Assembly (NCBI GenBank): GCA_036250225.1
Contig: JAPZLL010000069.1
Span: forward strand, 61,853 to 125,852
Length of the DNA stretch: 64,000 nt
DNA from: Cercophora sp. LCS_1
Lineage: Eukaryota > Ascomycota > Sordariomycetes > Sordariales > Lasiosphaeriaceae
Reading direction: 5' to 3'
Positions 22,706 through 33,407 of the stretch are shown here, in pieces. How positions within the stretch are numbered: position 1 is the stretch's first letter; each line of letters opens with the position of its first letter. Both the position numbers and the translations under genes were made by a program. Below the pieces are notes generated by a model, which worked only from the letters and a program-made list of their open reading frames with translations, did no database searches and was not told the DNA's origin.

Positions 22706-23567
22706 ATGCATTTCCTGTCTCTTCTCGCCCTCGCGGCACCCCTGGCTTCGGCCATTCAGTTCACCAGCCCGGCGGCCAACTCGACCCTGACCAAGGGCGA
22801 CTCGTACGAGCTCACCTGGTCGACCGTCGACACGGACCCGACCAGCTTCAGCGTGTACCTGGTCAACTTTGTCAACTGGCCGCCTTCGTACACGCCGCTT
22901 GCGCTGGACCTCGAGACGGCGGCTGGTGCGGCCGAGGTCAAGCTGCCTTGCGGGGTTGATACCTCTTATGGTTACCAATTGTACAGCCCCCCTTTCCCTC
23001 TCATCCCTTCATCCCTTCATCTCTCACCGCCATCTTCCCCTCTCCCACGCCCCATCCTCTCCTCCACGCCATCCCAAAATTCTCTAACGACATGCCAGCA
23101 ACGCAATAAACGGCACAAACGTCTACGTAATCTACGCCCAAACCCCCAAGTTCTACATCTCCGGCCCGTCCTGCTCCGACCCCGAGCCCACTCCCGAGCC
23201 AATCTGCCCCTCCGCAGCAGCAGCAGCTACCGTTACCGTCACGGTGAGCACCACCCTTTCTTCATCGTCGTTCATCAACGGCACTGCCTCCATCACAGCG
23301 GGTGGTCGTGGCCCTGCCGTTGTGACCCACGTCGTAACTGTTTCCCAAGGCGTCTGTCCTGACACGATTGGCTGGGGCCCTTCAGGCTACGGTTCTCCAG
23401 TGACGTTGAGCAGCGTTCCGCATGCGCCTTCTTCTCCGAAAATCACGGCTGCACCTGAAAAGTTTGAGACAAAGGGCGGGTTCTTTGCTAGTACGAGCAC
23501 CGTGTATTCGACCGTGTATCTGGATATGAGTGAGGTTGTGGAGGGGGGGTGTGATAGGGTTTGTTAA
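22706..23567 (+). CDS. secreted Kre9/Knh1-like domain protein
   Basis: Exons 22706-22980 and 23099-23567 (118-nt intron, acceptor ATGCCAG) encode 247 residues. The signal peptide MHFLSLLALAAPLASA is followed by the Ig-like Kre9/Knh1 N-terminal domain (IQFTSPAANSTLTKGDSYEL, then SFSVYLVNF). This domain occurs on many small Ser/Thr-rich, often GPI-linked fungal wall proteins. Then come a Pro/Glu linker with cysteines, a Thr/Ser-rich stretch and a cysteine-containing end (CDRVC). No C-terminal hydrophobic GPI signal is visible, so the protein is probably secreted or wall-associated. Role in beta-glucan assembly is only inferred from the family name. Confidence 0.75.
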
Positions 23568-24073
23568 TTGAGTTGGGTGGTGTTGGTGAATGGATGAGGA
23601 GAGATATGATACCCTTCTCGATTGGTAGATTCAATGGATTGTTTGGGGAGATGTGGTGTGTGGTGTGATTTCGATGTTGTGTTTCGAGGTGCTTTGAACT
23701 TCGTAGTGGTGAGAGAGGTGAAAGCCAGTTCAATGCTCGGATGTCACGATGCCCAAGAAACGGAAAGGTCCAACGACGAGAAGAGTGAAGATCGCCATTA
23801 ACTACCGACCTCATCCAGGTAAAGTCTCATCCTGAGTAATTATCGGGACTGGACAATGGTGTGTTGCCCTGCCCTGCTGTGACACCCACACGGGACGCGG
23901 CACCGAATAAAAAAACCGACCATCCCGTGCCACACTGTTGCGCACCTGCACATGAGCCCCACCGATGATCTCTCTCCAAAACCCGATAACAGTCAACGAC
24001 ATCAAACCTTGTTGAGAGTTCCTATTAGGAGGAGAAATATCCAAAATTATCGATAGAAGCTTGTCGGGATACA
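23568..24073. other. convergent 3' intergenic region
   Basis: Between the 3' ends of the secreted protein and the P450. Nothing recognised. Confidence 0.5.
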
Positions 24074-25873
24074 TCAACCCCTGTTGACAGGCGTCAAGTA
24101 AACATTCAGCGGTACCCGGTCCCAAAGCGTATACGTCTTTTGCGCATCGATCCAATTCGTACTATTGTCCGCAATTCTGAGATCAAAGTCGTAGATGATT
24201 CGTGCAAGGATGAGCCGCATCTCAGCATACGCGAGGCTGGGACGGTCATTAATCACCACTTGATCTAAAAACAAAAAAAGGGCACCTACTTTCGGCCAAT
24301 GCAATTCCTTGGACCGATGCTAAACGGCTGCAGCGACTCGAGGACATTCCCATCATTCCCCTTTTCGGCACGATGCAGGAAACGGTCGGGGTTGAATTCC
24401 CACGGATTGACCCAATTCCGGCTGGAGTGGTTGGCCGACCATTGCTGGACTTCGACAAATGTCTGTCGACGCGTTAGTCGCAACTTGGGAAGCGGGTGAC
24501 GGAAGTAAACTTACACCTCCGGCTACATGGTTCCCTGCAACCGTTGACCCCCCTGGTGGGACTTGGCGAACAAGGTTGGAAGTAACCGGTGGATACATAC
24601 GGAGGGACTCGTTGAGGACGGCAAGCAGGTACGACAGTTTGTTGACCGATGTGATGTTGATCTCCTCGCTGCTGTTGAACATTGAACGAACCTCCTTGTT
24701 TAATTTCTCCAGAATGTGTGGGTTCATGGTTAGTAGATACGTAGCCCCGGCGAGGGTTGTTGCCGTTGTCTCGGATCCGGCAATCGTCAGGATGAAGGCG
24801 TTGGAGGTGAGCTCCCCAAATGAGATGTTCAAGTTGTCGCTCCGTTTGGCTAGTCCTTCGAATAAATCCTGTCGTGGCTCTTTCATGGCAAGTCGCTTCT
24901 CCAACATCTTGACGTTTTCGTTTTGGAGATCTTTGAAAGAATTGTTGCTGAAGCGGAAAATGAGCTCTGTCGTTGTGTGTGGTCAGAAAACGCCCCGCAA
25001 GAAAGATGGGATCAACGTACGGACGAGCCAATGAAAACCAAGGTAGTCCATGGCCGTGATGTATGCGTTGAAACGCACTGCGCCAAAGATAAACTCGACC
25101 CAGGGGTGATAGGCAGTACCTTCGAGGCAGGCAAAGGATTCGCCAAAGACCAGGTCTCCTGTAATGTCAAATGTAGTCCAGTTGTACCACTCCTCGATAT
25201 TGAGCGTTGTCCTGCCCTCGGCACACTTTTCGTGGAGCTTTTGGAGCAGCAAATCGATGTGCTTCACCATAATGTTTTCTTGTTGACGCATCGAGGAATC
25301 CGAAAAACTGTCTTGTATAGGTCAGTCCCATGTGCTTCCTTCTTGAGAGTATGAAAACCAACGAGAAAGTGCTCGACGGATGTGTGCGTGCTTGTCACGA
25401 CTTGCATTGACGATAGAGTCGGGAACATCATCAAACGGCCTGTTGAAGGGGATGGTCTTTGACATCTCGGCATGGCCGCTCTTGTTGCCAGTCATGTGGC
25501 CGTAGATGTCCTTGAAGGCCTGGGCATCAGTGAAGCTGAGGTGGTTGGGGGTAATGCGGACCACCGGCCCGTATTTTTCATGGAGCTTGTGGGTCTCAAG
25601 TGCCTGTCTTCCCTTCACATGCCGGACAGCCCAGGGGATGTAAGAGGCACGTTGCAGGATCGGGCCGGGGAACTTTCTGAGTGGGTGGAAGAAGAGATTG
25701 TAGGCAACGACGAGGGCTTGGTATGTGATTGCCTGGATTGGTAGACTTGAGATTAGCAGCTGCGGCGGGAAGGAGGGGCAGGAGAGATTCCGACATACCA
25801 GACCGAGAGCAATGGCTAAAAAAAGGGGGGATTTGGATGTGGAGTCCCGAAGGAAGCTCTGCAGCTCAGCCAT
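24074..25873 (-). CDS. cytochrome P450 monooxygenase (isotrichodermin-hydroxylase-like group)
   Basis: Six exons, 25799-25873, 25363-25732, 25021-25311, 24515-24966, 24290-24462 and 24074-24236, give 507 residues without interruption. An N-terminal membrane anchor is followed by YNLFFHPLRKFPGP, helix-C RRALSHSF, the I-helix oxygen-activation motif AGSETT, the K-helix ESLR and the heme loop FSIGPRNCIGR with Cys450 as iron ligand. All catalytic hallmarks are intact. The motif style (FFHPLRKFPGP, NCIGRNLAYAEMRL) fits the large fungal group that includes isotrichodermin C-15 hydroxylase-like enzymes, usually in secondary metabolism. The first intron is 66 nt, a multiple of three without a stop, so it can be mistaken for coding sequence. 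The substrate is unknown. A methyltransferase gene lies 1.2 kb upstream in the same orientation. Confidence 0.92.
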
Positions 25874-27107
25874 GATGACTTGTTAGGTCGTGAGGTGAAT
25901 GGAGAAGACCAGGAGGAGCTAGGGCAACCATTTCGCCAGACGTCCAACACAAACCTGGACGAGGTATTTATGGCGCCAGAGCCTGAGTTCCATGGATGGC
26001 CAAAGGTATGCCTTGACATGTTCAGAGCATGCTGTCGCATTGTGGCGGCACCCTTTACAGGGGTTGCCAAAATGGTTGGACGGATATCCAAACTGAGACA
26101 TGTCTAGATTCGCTCGTGCATTCACACATGTGCGGCACTGCAGATGTCTGGTCCCGCCCGGACCGCAGTGCTGCGCTGGAGTCGGCCGCATGCCGCGTCC
26201 AGTCATGTCCCCTGTCCGCTGGCTGTTCTCGGAGACATATGCCCGGCTATTTGCCGCTGCAACAGCGATTGGATCACCGGCCACGACTGAAAGGCGAAAA
26301 GGCCGGCCCCCCACGTCCAACGACTCGTCTTCGGTCAGCGGACTTTGCTTAAGGCCCGCTATAATCATTTGTTTCCGGCCGAAGCGTCAGCCGAGAAGAA
26401 GAACGCCGGGCTTGAGAGTTCGTGTGATGCCGGAGCAATGCTACCCCCGAATCAATTCAAGTATCATTCCGAGATGCAGTGGCACGAAATGCCCCGTGAA
26501 CGGCGGAGAAGCTGTGTGCCGCGGTTGTAAGCTAATCATACATCATCTTTGCTCCGCCGCATATGGCATCTCGTAGTCTCACACTGAAACGTACGTTAAG
26601 CTTGCGCCCTACCTTATCTCCACCGAAATGTCCTGGAGTTTACGAGCTTCGGACTCCTGGCCGTGTTGGTTTTTGGAAGCGTTCGGTGCCATTATTCTCG
26701 GATATCGCCGTTGCGAGGAGGACAATCCTCGGACTCGATATGAGTCAACATCAAATAGAAGGGATCATTTGTAACGGCCCTGATATCATGTATTAGCCAC
26801 AACCTTCAAATCTAAGGATCACAAGCTTTGGTCTTCGTATAGCACCATTGCAGAGCATCAGTCTGTCACAAACCAAGATCAGGGGGGGACTTTGATTGAC
26901 GAAGCAGGTATTAACATTTGCGTTTGGTATCCATTGGCTGTATGGAGCTCTTATCCATCCTGGATCTTGTCCTCGGACTCGTCGTGGCTGGTAAGAATCC
27001 AATCTACCTGATTATCCTGCCTTCATGAGCAGGTATCCATGTGGATGAGCTGCCTACAGCTCGGGGTGATGGATCAATCTCATCGGATCCAGAATGATCG
27101 AGGAATC
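25874..27107. other. intergenic between P450 and methyltransferase
   Basis: 1.2 kb with no supported gene. Composition becomes more AT-rich around 26550-27100. No backbone synthase or regulator fragment is recognisable. Confidence 0.45.
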
Positions 27108-27983
27108 CTAATACTCGATCGAATAGGAATATCGCAGGTAGCGAACCGTGTTTCTGGTAGCGGAGAAGAGCGAGCTGATCCACATAAAGATTCTCGGACC
27201 TAGAGGGAATCTGGAGATGGTGTTAAGGGTGCAGAGCGGCTTGGCTTCCTCCAGCTTGAGCTTCCAGTGCAGCTTCTCCATCTCCTTGGGCTCGTCGATT
27301 GCCCACAGAAGCGGCGACGAAAAATTCCGCACGTATGCGAAAATGCGCTGCAGCGACAGGGTAAGCGAGTTAACGCTGTCCATCAGGATCTCTCCCTCGC
27401 GGAAGTGTTTGGCGTATTCGACCATCATCTTCTTCCCCTCCTCGGGCTTCAGGTAGATGGACAAGCCCTCCATGATGATCAAGGTCGGACGTTCGTTGGG
27501 CAGTGATTTGATGAAGTTGGCGTCAATAGCGGAGCCCGCGACGAGGTAGTAGTCAACCATGTACCACTTGGGCGGCGCAACCAACTGCTTGCGAAGTTCC
27601 ACTACCTCAGGGAGGTCGACGTCGATCCATCTGACTTGGCTACCCCACTTGAGGCGATGTGCGCGTGTGTCGAGACCGCAGGCCATGTGGACAACTGTGG
27701 CCAGCTTGTGTTTGTCGAGGAAGTCTTGGGCCCAGATATCGAACTGGCGACTGCGGGTAGCGATGGAGCAGGCGGTGCCCTCGCCGACGCCTAGCTTGGC
27801 AAAGTCATAGTCAACTTGCTTGAGAATGGGACCAACCAACTGGTCGTTAAGGATGGGGTCTTTGCGGAGGCTGTCGAGATAGCGACCGAATAAAGTGATG
27901 AAAAGAGTCTCTTGGGTGCCCTTGAGTGTGATCTTGGGCAGCTTGAGGTTCTCAAGACCAACTGCTGACGAAGTCACCGTCAT
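27108..27983 (-). CDS. SAM-dependent methyltransferase, leucine carboxyl methyltransferase (TcmP-like) family
   Basis: Single-exon gene of 291 residues. TLFITLFGRYLDSLRKDPIL is the typical N-terminal segment of LCM/TcmP-type enzymes. VVHMACGLDTRAHRL contains the SAM-binding G-x-D-T-R motif, VRWIDVDLPEVVELR the acidic loop, and TLIIMEGLSIYLKPEEGK the E-G-x-x-x-Y-L motif of the family. In fungi such enzymes often O-methylate polyketides or small acids. True PP2A leucine carboxyl methyltransferases are larger and use different N-terminal sequences. The orientation and closeness to the P450 make a shared small-molecule pathway possible. No evidence identifies the acceptor. Confidence 0.88.
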   Translation of the reverse strand: MTVTSSAVGLENLKLPKITLKGTQETLFITLFGRYLDSLRKDPILNDQLVGPILKQVDYDFAKLGVGEGTACSIATRSRQFDIWAQDFLDKHKLATVVHMACGLDTRAHRLKWGSQVRWIDVDLPEVVELRKQLVAPPKWYMVDYYLVAGSAIDANFIKSLPNERPTLIIMEGLSIYLKPEEGKKMMVEYAKHFREGEILMDSVNSLTLSLQRIFAYVRNFSSPLLWAIDEPKEMEKLHWKLKLEEAKPLCTLNTISRFPLGPRIFMWISSLFSATRNTVRYLRYSYSIEY

Positions 27984-28583
27984 GATGGCGCTTGTCGCGG
28001 TTAGCGAGGTTGAAGATGGGAAAGAGCATCAGGCGTTTGGAGTTGAAATTCCAAGGTGGGAGGGGCGACCCAGCCACTTGAGTATGTGAGGAAGGCGGGG
28101 GTGAAAGCATGCAGTGCTGGAGGTGATACTGCAGCAGGTGCGAAGCGTCAAGTCGCCTATCTAACCGGTTTTGGTCTTGTGGTGACCAAAGAGGTTCTGT
28201 CGGCCTGCATACGGCGAGTTGTGTTGCCCATGCAGGCTTGCCAATGTGTTTGTGCAGAGAATGAATAATTAAAACACTGCTTTTCGAAGAAAAAAGGTGC
28301 GCGAGGCAGCAACCATGGGAATGTGGAAAGTCGGAAGTTGAAGCTACAACAGCCTCACGCGCAGGCTTCTGTTCTGCAACGAGTGAAAATCGGTGCATAT
28401 ATGCTTTGCTGATCCTGTGGATTCATAAAGCGTTTGTCGAACCTAGGTTGCCTCGATAACTAGGTACCCCGCTTCTATCTTCCTCATGAAATTTGTTCGC
28501 AGTCATATCCTTCATTATTGTCACCATTGAATTCCATTATCCTGAAAGGGACCCCATCCTGAAGGGAAACTGCGGCATTCAAG
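27984..28583. other. divergent intergenic region
   Basis: Between the methyltransferase (minus) and the HET gene (plus). No gene or clear motif seen. Confidence 0.5.
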
Positions 28584-30643
28584 ATGAGGCTTTTAAATTC
28601 AAAGACCCGAGGAATAACAAAGTTCATATCGGACAAACAGATTCCAAAGTACGCCATCTTATCGCACACATGGGGCGAGGAGGAGGTCACTTTCCAGGAC
28701 TGGCAGGCTCCCACTATTATCGCCACAAAGAAAGGTTTCAAGAAGATAGATCTATGCTGCCAACAGGCCGACAAGGATGGTTTAGAGTGGGTTTGGGTCG
28801 ACACGTGAGTCCACCTCTGAAGATGGAGTTGGCAGCATTCTTGTGCTGATGCTGACTTGACTCAAGTTGTTGTATCGACTCTAGGAGCAGTGCTGAGCTC
28901 TCAGAGGCCATCAATTCGATGTTTAAATGGTACCGCGATAGTGAGGTCTGCTACGCGTACCTGCAAGACGTCGAGGCGTGCCCGGACGAGTCTGAGCAAC
29001 ACAGCCGCATCTCGCAAAGTCGGTGGTTCACCCGGGGTTGGACGCTGCAAGAGCTTATCGCTCCATCAGATGTCATATTTTACTCTGAAGACTGGCATGC
29101 TCTGGGGACCAAGTTCGACCTTCGCTATCTACTTCACAGCATCACCGGCATGGAACCCAAGTTTCTATGTTGTGAAGCACCGCTCGAACAGGCGAGCATT
29201 GCTAGGCGAATGTCGTGGGCTGCCAAACGAGAGACGTCCAGAACCGAGGATATGGCCTACTGTCTTCTTGGCATATTCGGGATCAACATGCCTCTTCTAT
29301 ACGGTGAAGGAAAGAATGCTTTCAGGAGGCTTCAAGAGGAGCTAATGCGAGCATACCCCTTCGATCACACCCTTTTTGCTTGGGGAAAGCTTGTCCGCGA
29401 GCCATCTAAACCGGCACTCATAGAAACTGACTTTGATAAGCTGGATAACTTGGACAAGCTCGCGTGGGACCCTGACGAGGCGTCCAAGAGGCTTCGCGGC
29501 CTCCTCGCTGACTCTCCTCACGAGTTTCTTGATTCAACTGACATTGCCCCTGCCAGAGAGAGCGCCATTCTGAATTCAGCTGGCTACCAACCGGTCTTCC
29601 CTCATGTTGTCGGCAAGGGCATACGCATGCAGCTGTACCTGTCAACGAGTTTCAACCTATCGGTCTATCACTGGGCCGATATTGAAGTCGCACAGCCCCG
29701 GTATGTGGTATACGCTGTTCTTTTCTGCGACTACAAGGACTCCTGGACCAGCCGCATTGCGATTCCATTTGCGCGCTGGGGACACGACTTCCTTGGCCGT
29801 ACTGATGAGATCTGTGTTGTCGATTCCCGCAAGCATCCATTCAAATCTTCCCAACGGCGCCTGGAGCACATTGAGGCCGAACAACCTTACGAGATACAAA
29901 ACGGCGACATCCTCATGCGCCTTTCAGATATGGCATACTACATGGCAGGAGAACAGCATATTCAGCTGAACAGTGACCACGGTGTCATTGCTGTTCGGTC
30001 AAATGGACTGATCACAACGCCAAAGCACATGGTCGGTACAATTGGCTACTCTCATTTCAGAATGGATCGGGACCGTGATCTGTCGTTCTGTCTACTCTAC
30101 TCGAGAGAGCTTACCGGGCAAGAAGCCACCGAGACATTTGGGCCTATCAATGTGGCCCTCGTCCCGACTATTAGAAGCAAGGACCAAGGGCAAGGAGAAA
30201 GAGCTCGCCAGTTCTGCCGTCGGGAACAGCAATGTCAACCTATTCATCGGCACGGGCTCACATGGGCTTGCACTCACCGTACGAAGTCTTTTTGGTCCGC
30301 AAACATCAATAATCATCTTTTTTCGCTACCGGAGGATACCTGGGAAATCGACATATTGCCCTTCCCGCAGATCACGATTCGTCTCAAACGGGTTACGAGA
30401 AAGAGTGGCGACTACTTTGACTTGCTGGATATCAAGTTCCTGGAACGGAAAGAAGGTGCATCGAGCGTGATGGAAACGACAGGAAGCGGCGGCTCCTCGG
30501 AGGCAGAGTATTTTGATGCGGTCACGGACATATCAGAAGCAGAGTAGGTAACCGAGCAAGAAGTGCAGTTCAGAAGCATCGCTGACCATGCACGTAGACT
30601 GGGCGACAACGAAACCCCCGAGGAGAAGATCAACGTCGACTAG
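28584..30643 (+). CDS. HET-domain (heterokaryon incompatibility-type) protein
   Basis: The N-terminus is a textbook HET domain: MRLLNSKTRGITKFISDK, YAILSHTWGEEEVTFQD, GLEWVWVDTCCIDSRSSAEL, then SRWFTRGWTLQELIAPSDV. The block RRMSWAAKRETSRTEDMAYC, LLGIFGINMPLLYGEG follows. HET proteins act in vegetative incompatibility and cell death after non-self recognition in ascomycetes. Exons 28584-28804 and 28867-30543 are clear. The frame could stop at 30547. However, a GTAGGT...GCTGAC...CACGTAG intron (30544-30597) links to an acidic tail ending at 30643. Around 30190-30335 another frame looks more protein-like (NSNVNLFIGTGSHGLAL), so an extra intron such as 30279-30334 or an indel may exist. No C-terminal repeat (WD, ankyrin) was found. 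The gene converges on the PARG-like gene with overlapping stops. Confidence 0.85.
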
Positions 30644-32205
30644 CTCCCAACCAACCGCCTATCGAACCAATATGCGGTTCGATGACGAACCAAATTCCTT
30701 GGGGCGTCTTCAAGGAGAGCCCTCAAACCAGCCGTGTCTCTCACCTTTCTCTCAAGTTCCGCCACAAGGCCAAGCAGTTGATCCCCAGTTTCTCTACTCG
30801 GCCCATCACAAACCACAACCAGCTTGATCCCAGCCAAAGAAGCCGCGCACCAAAGCAAGAGCACTTTGACAACAGGATCGCCACCAAAGGCACCACATCC
30901 CCACAATCCCGTCCGAACCTCGCAAAGCCCATCAGAGGAAAATGCCGTATATGCCTTTCTTATTTCCCGTTCAGCGTTCCCCGGGAGTAAATCAGGCAAG
31001 ACAGGTGCACCCTCGGCCTCCCTAGCGACCAAATCAAGCTCCAAAGCGTCCATGAACAGCATCATTCTCTCCTTCCAAACTCCTTCTCCCCCGTCCGGGA
31101 GCGGCATCTCCTCAACCCTGATACATCTCCGTTGACCAATAACATTCACCATAGCCTGCGGTCCCGAAACAACCAAGATCTGATCATCTTCCAGCGGCGG
31201 CGTGATCAACACAGCCGGACACGCCTCGGGAGACACCCCGACATGGACCTCCTCCTGCGTAGCCGACTGCCCAAAACCAACATACTTATTTGCCGAGACC
31301 GCCGCTGCACCAACAGGCACCCCCAAGCTCGCCGGCAGGGTATCATACTCATCAACAATGACAACTTCAATCTCGCCCAATGGCTTCACCTCGTCAACAA
31401 CAGCTCTGTAATCCTCCCCATCAACAGACCGCAACACGTATTCGACCCTCCACTCATGATTCCCATCCAAACACCCCGGTACGCAAACCACCATCTCGAA
31501 GTACGTAAACAACGCCTCCAAATACGCCAAAACTGCACTCTCCTGCCTCTGTTCCGAACCATACCAAATCCCGAAATCATGCGTCCCGTCGTTTCTCCAC
31601 TCCGGTGCACGCAGCGTGCGAAGAAACTGGTGGATCACAAGACACGCTGTCTGTTTTCTGCTGAGACGAACCCTTGTCTCGAATTCAGGGGCACGACCCA
31701 GGATAGGAATGTACCCGTCCGGAAACAAATCGGAGAGTTGAAGCGCGAGATTTGCAAGGGATGGCCAGCACTTTGAAAAGAATGTCTCGTGTTTGGGTTG
31801 GCTTAGGATGCGACGGAGAATACCGTGGTCGCCTGCGGGATTGGAGGTTCCGGTTAGAGTGACGGATATCGTTTCGAGGAGGTCGATGAGGGATGGGACG
31901 GACGTGATCGGGGTGGAGAGGAGGGTTTGGAGGATCGTCCAGAAGGGGACTTGGCCGTTGACATCTTCGGTGACGAACGGGTCTGGGTGGAGGCTGAAGC
32001 GGTCGGTGCAGGTGTAAGCGGGGGAGGAGGGGAGGGTGTAGCGTGGGGTTGCCATTGCGGTGCGTTTTATCGGGTGTTTGGATTTTGGATGTCCTGGAGA
32101 GTGTGGGATGGGTCTCTTTTTGGTGTTAGGTTTTGGCTGTGTTGAGGTTAAAGTGGTTGTTTTGGAAACAGAAAGGACGTTGAAGTGTCGTCGTTGCACT
32201 GCCAC
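30640..32205 (-). CDS. poly(ADP-ribose) glycohydrolase (PARG)-like protein
   Basis: Intronless open frame. The best start is the ATG at 32055 (MATPRYTLPS, 471 residues). The ATG at 32205 would add a Lys/Pro-rich 50-residue extension (KKRPIP...KSKHPIKR) that could be a nuclear signal. The macrodomain core has NKYVGFGQSATQEEVHVG with the PARG catalytic Gln-Glu-Glu, then SPEACPAVLI and ILVVSGPQ. Later GLWGCGAFGGDPVVKVLLLW matches the family's C-terminal G-C-G-A-F-G-G-D signature. Canonical enzymes have a longer Gly-Gly-Gly loop before QEE; here it is shortened. Expected role: hydrolysis of ADP-ribose polymers or O-linked ADP-ribose, probably in the nucleus. Its 3' end meets the HET gene 3' end. 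Confidence 0.85.
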   Translation of the reverse strand: MAVQRRHFNVLSVSKTTTLTSTQPKPNTKKRPIPHSPGHPKSKHPIKRTAMATPRYTLPSSPAYTCTDRFSLHPDPFVTEDVNGQVPFWTILQTLLSTPITSVPSLIDLLETISVTLTGTSNPAGDHGILRRILSQPKHETFFSKCWPSLANLALQLSDLFPDGYIPILGRAPEFETRVRLSRKQTACLVIHQFLRTLRAPEWRNDGTHDFGIWYGSEQRQESAVLAYLEALFTYFEMVVCVPGCLDGNHEWRVEYVLRSVDGEDYRAVVDEVKPLGEIEVVIVDEYDTLPASLGVPVGAAAVSANKYVGFGQSATQEEVHVGVSPEACPAVLITPPLEDDQILVVSGPQAMVNVIGQRRCIRVEEMPLPDGGEGVWKERMMLFMDALELDLVAREAEGAPVLPDLLPGNAEREIRKAYTAFSSDGLCEVRTGLWGCGAFGGDPVVKVLLLWCAASLAGIKLVVVCDGPSRETGDQLLGLVAELERKVRDTAGLRALLEDAPRNLVRHRTAYWFDRRLVGS

Positions 32206-32631
32206 TCTGAGTCACCCGGACAGGTTAATGGCAAACGGCATGCGTTCAGCCCAGAGCCTAGAGCCTTGCTCATGCAGCTGAAAAGGTTGTCTAACCCACT
32301 TGATTTATTATCCGTCTGTATTCGCAGGGAGCGCCCAAAGAGGAATAGTTAGTAGATATGCCGTTACCCCTGTGCTAAAGCTACTTTTACACGGGCCTGG
32401 GTCTCAATATCCATATGCGAGGTATTATCATTATGTACTAACTGTGCAGCATCATCACTTGCATGTCATATCATCATTGACCATCGTCGACCTTCATAAA
32501 CCTGTCGTACCTTTCAGAGTATTCCCACCTCCTTTCCCATCTCCTTTTTTGCACCCATGGGCTTCCAAACAGCCCACAAGGATATTCCCCGACACCGAAA
32601 CCAAAACAGAACCCACGAGACCCTCAAGAGT
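32206..32631. other. short intergenic region
   Basis: Upstream of the PARG-like gene and downstream of the RING gene. Nothing recognised. Confidence 0.5.
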
Positions 32632-33407
32632 TCAGGCCCCTGCAGTACCAGTTCCCGCCGAAACAACAACAGCCGGCGGTTCAACCACCCTGCTCTCCGC
32701 CTCCTTGACTCTCAAATCAACTCGACTGCAGCACCATTAGCCCACTTCCACCACCAAACGGGAAACGAAGCTTACCACAACGGACAAGTAGCCGCAAAAC
32801 TCAACAGCCACGGATCGATGCACCCCGGGTGGAAAATATGCCCACACGGCAACTTCCTCACATTCACACCCCTCTTAAAATCCTCGGTGCACACCGCACA
32901 AGTTTGCATAGCGATTTTCCTCGCCCAAATCTCCGGTGATGAAGCCTCAGTCGACGAACGAGGGGGAGGCTCCTTGTGGAACGAAACCTTGTGCGACTTT
33001 TGTTTCTTTGACCATGGTGCAGTCCAATCGAGTCGTCCAAGGGCGGTGACGGCGCCGCGGAGTAATTGTTTTCTTCGTGGGGTCTTTGCATCGTTTTGCC
33101 ACTTCTCGTCCTCGGTGTAGCCCGTTTCTGGGTCATCGTCGAGTGAGGCGAATATTTTGGGGTCGTACTTGACGATGGGCATTAGTTGGAGCGCATTGTC
33201 ACCTGCTACGGCCCCTGGGTGTTTGGGCGGGCGTCGTGTTGTGCGTTGTGTGGTGGTGCGGATGGAGGTGAATAGGCGTGTTTTTCGGGCTGCACAGAGG
33301 CCGATGAGGAGGACGGTTGGGATGACGAGGATGAGAACGATGGAGATGGTTGTGGTTGAGTTTGAGGTGGGGTCGCTGTCCTGTCGGGTTCCTGATGATG
33401 GTGGCAT
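32632..33407 (-). CDS. membrane-anchored RING-H2 protein, probable E3 ubiquitin ligase
   Basis: Exons 32776-33407 and 32632-32725 encode 241 residues. A single N-terminal membrane helix (ISIVLILVIPTVLLIGLC) is followed by a basic cytoplasmic region and a C-terminal RING-H2: CAVCTEDFKRG ... LPCGHIFHPGCIDPWL ... CPLCR. The last Cys codon is split by the 50-nt intron (GTAAGC donor, CTAAT branch). Without splicing the ring would end CPLW-stop, so the splice is required. The topology resembles small fungal and plant transmembrane RING-H2 E3 ligases that ubiquitinate membrane cargo. Partner E2 and substrate are unknown. Confidence 0.88.
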
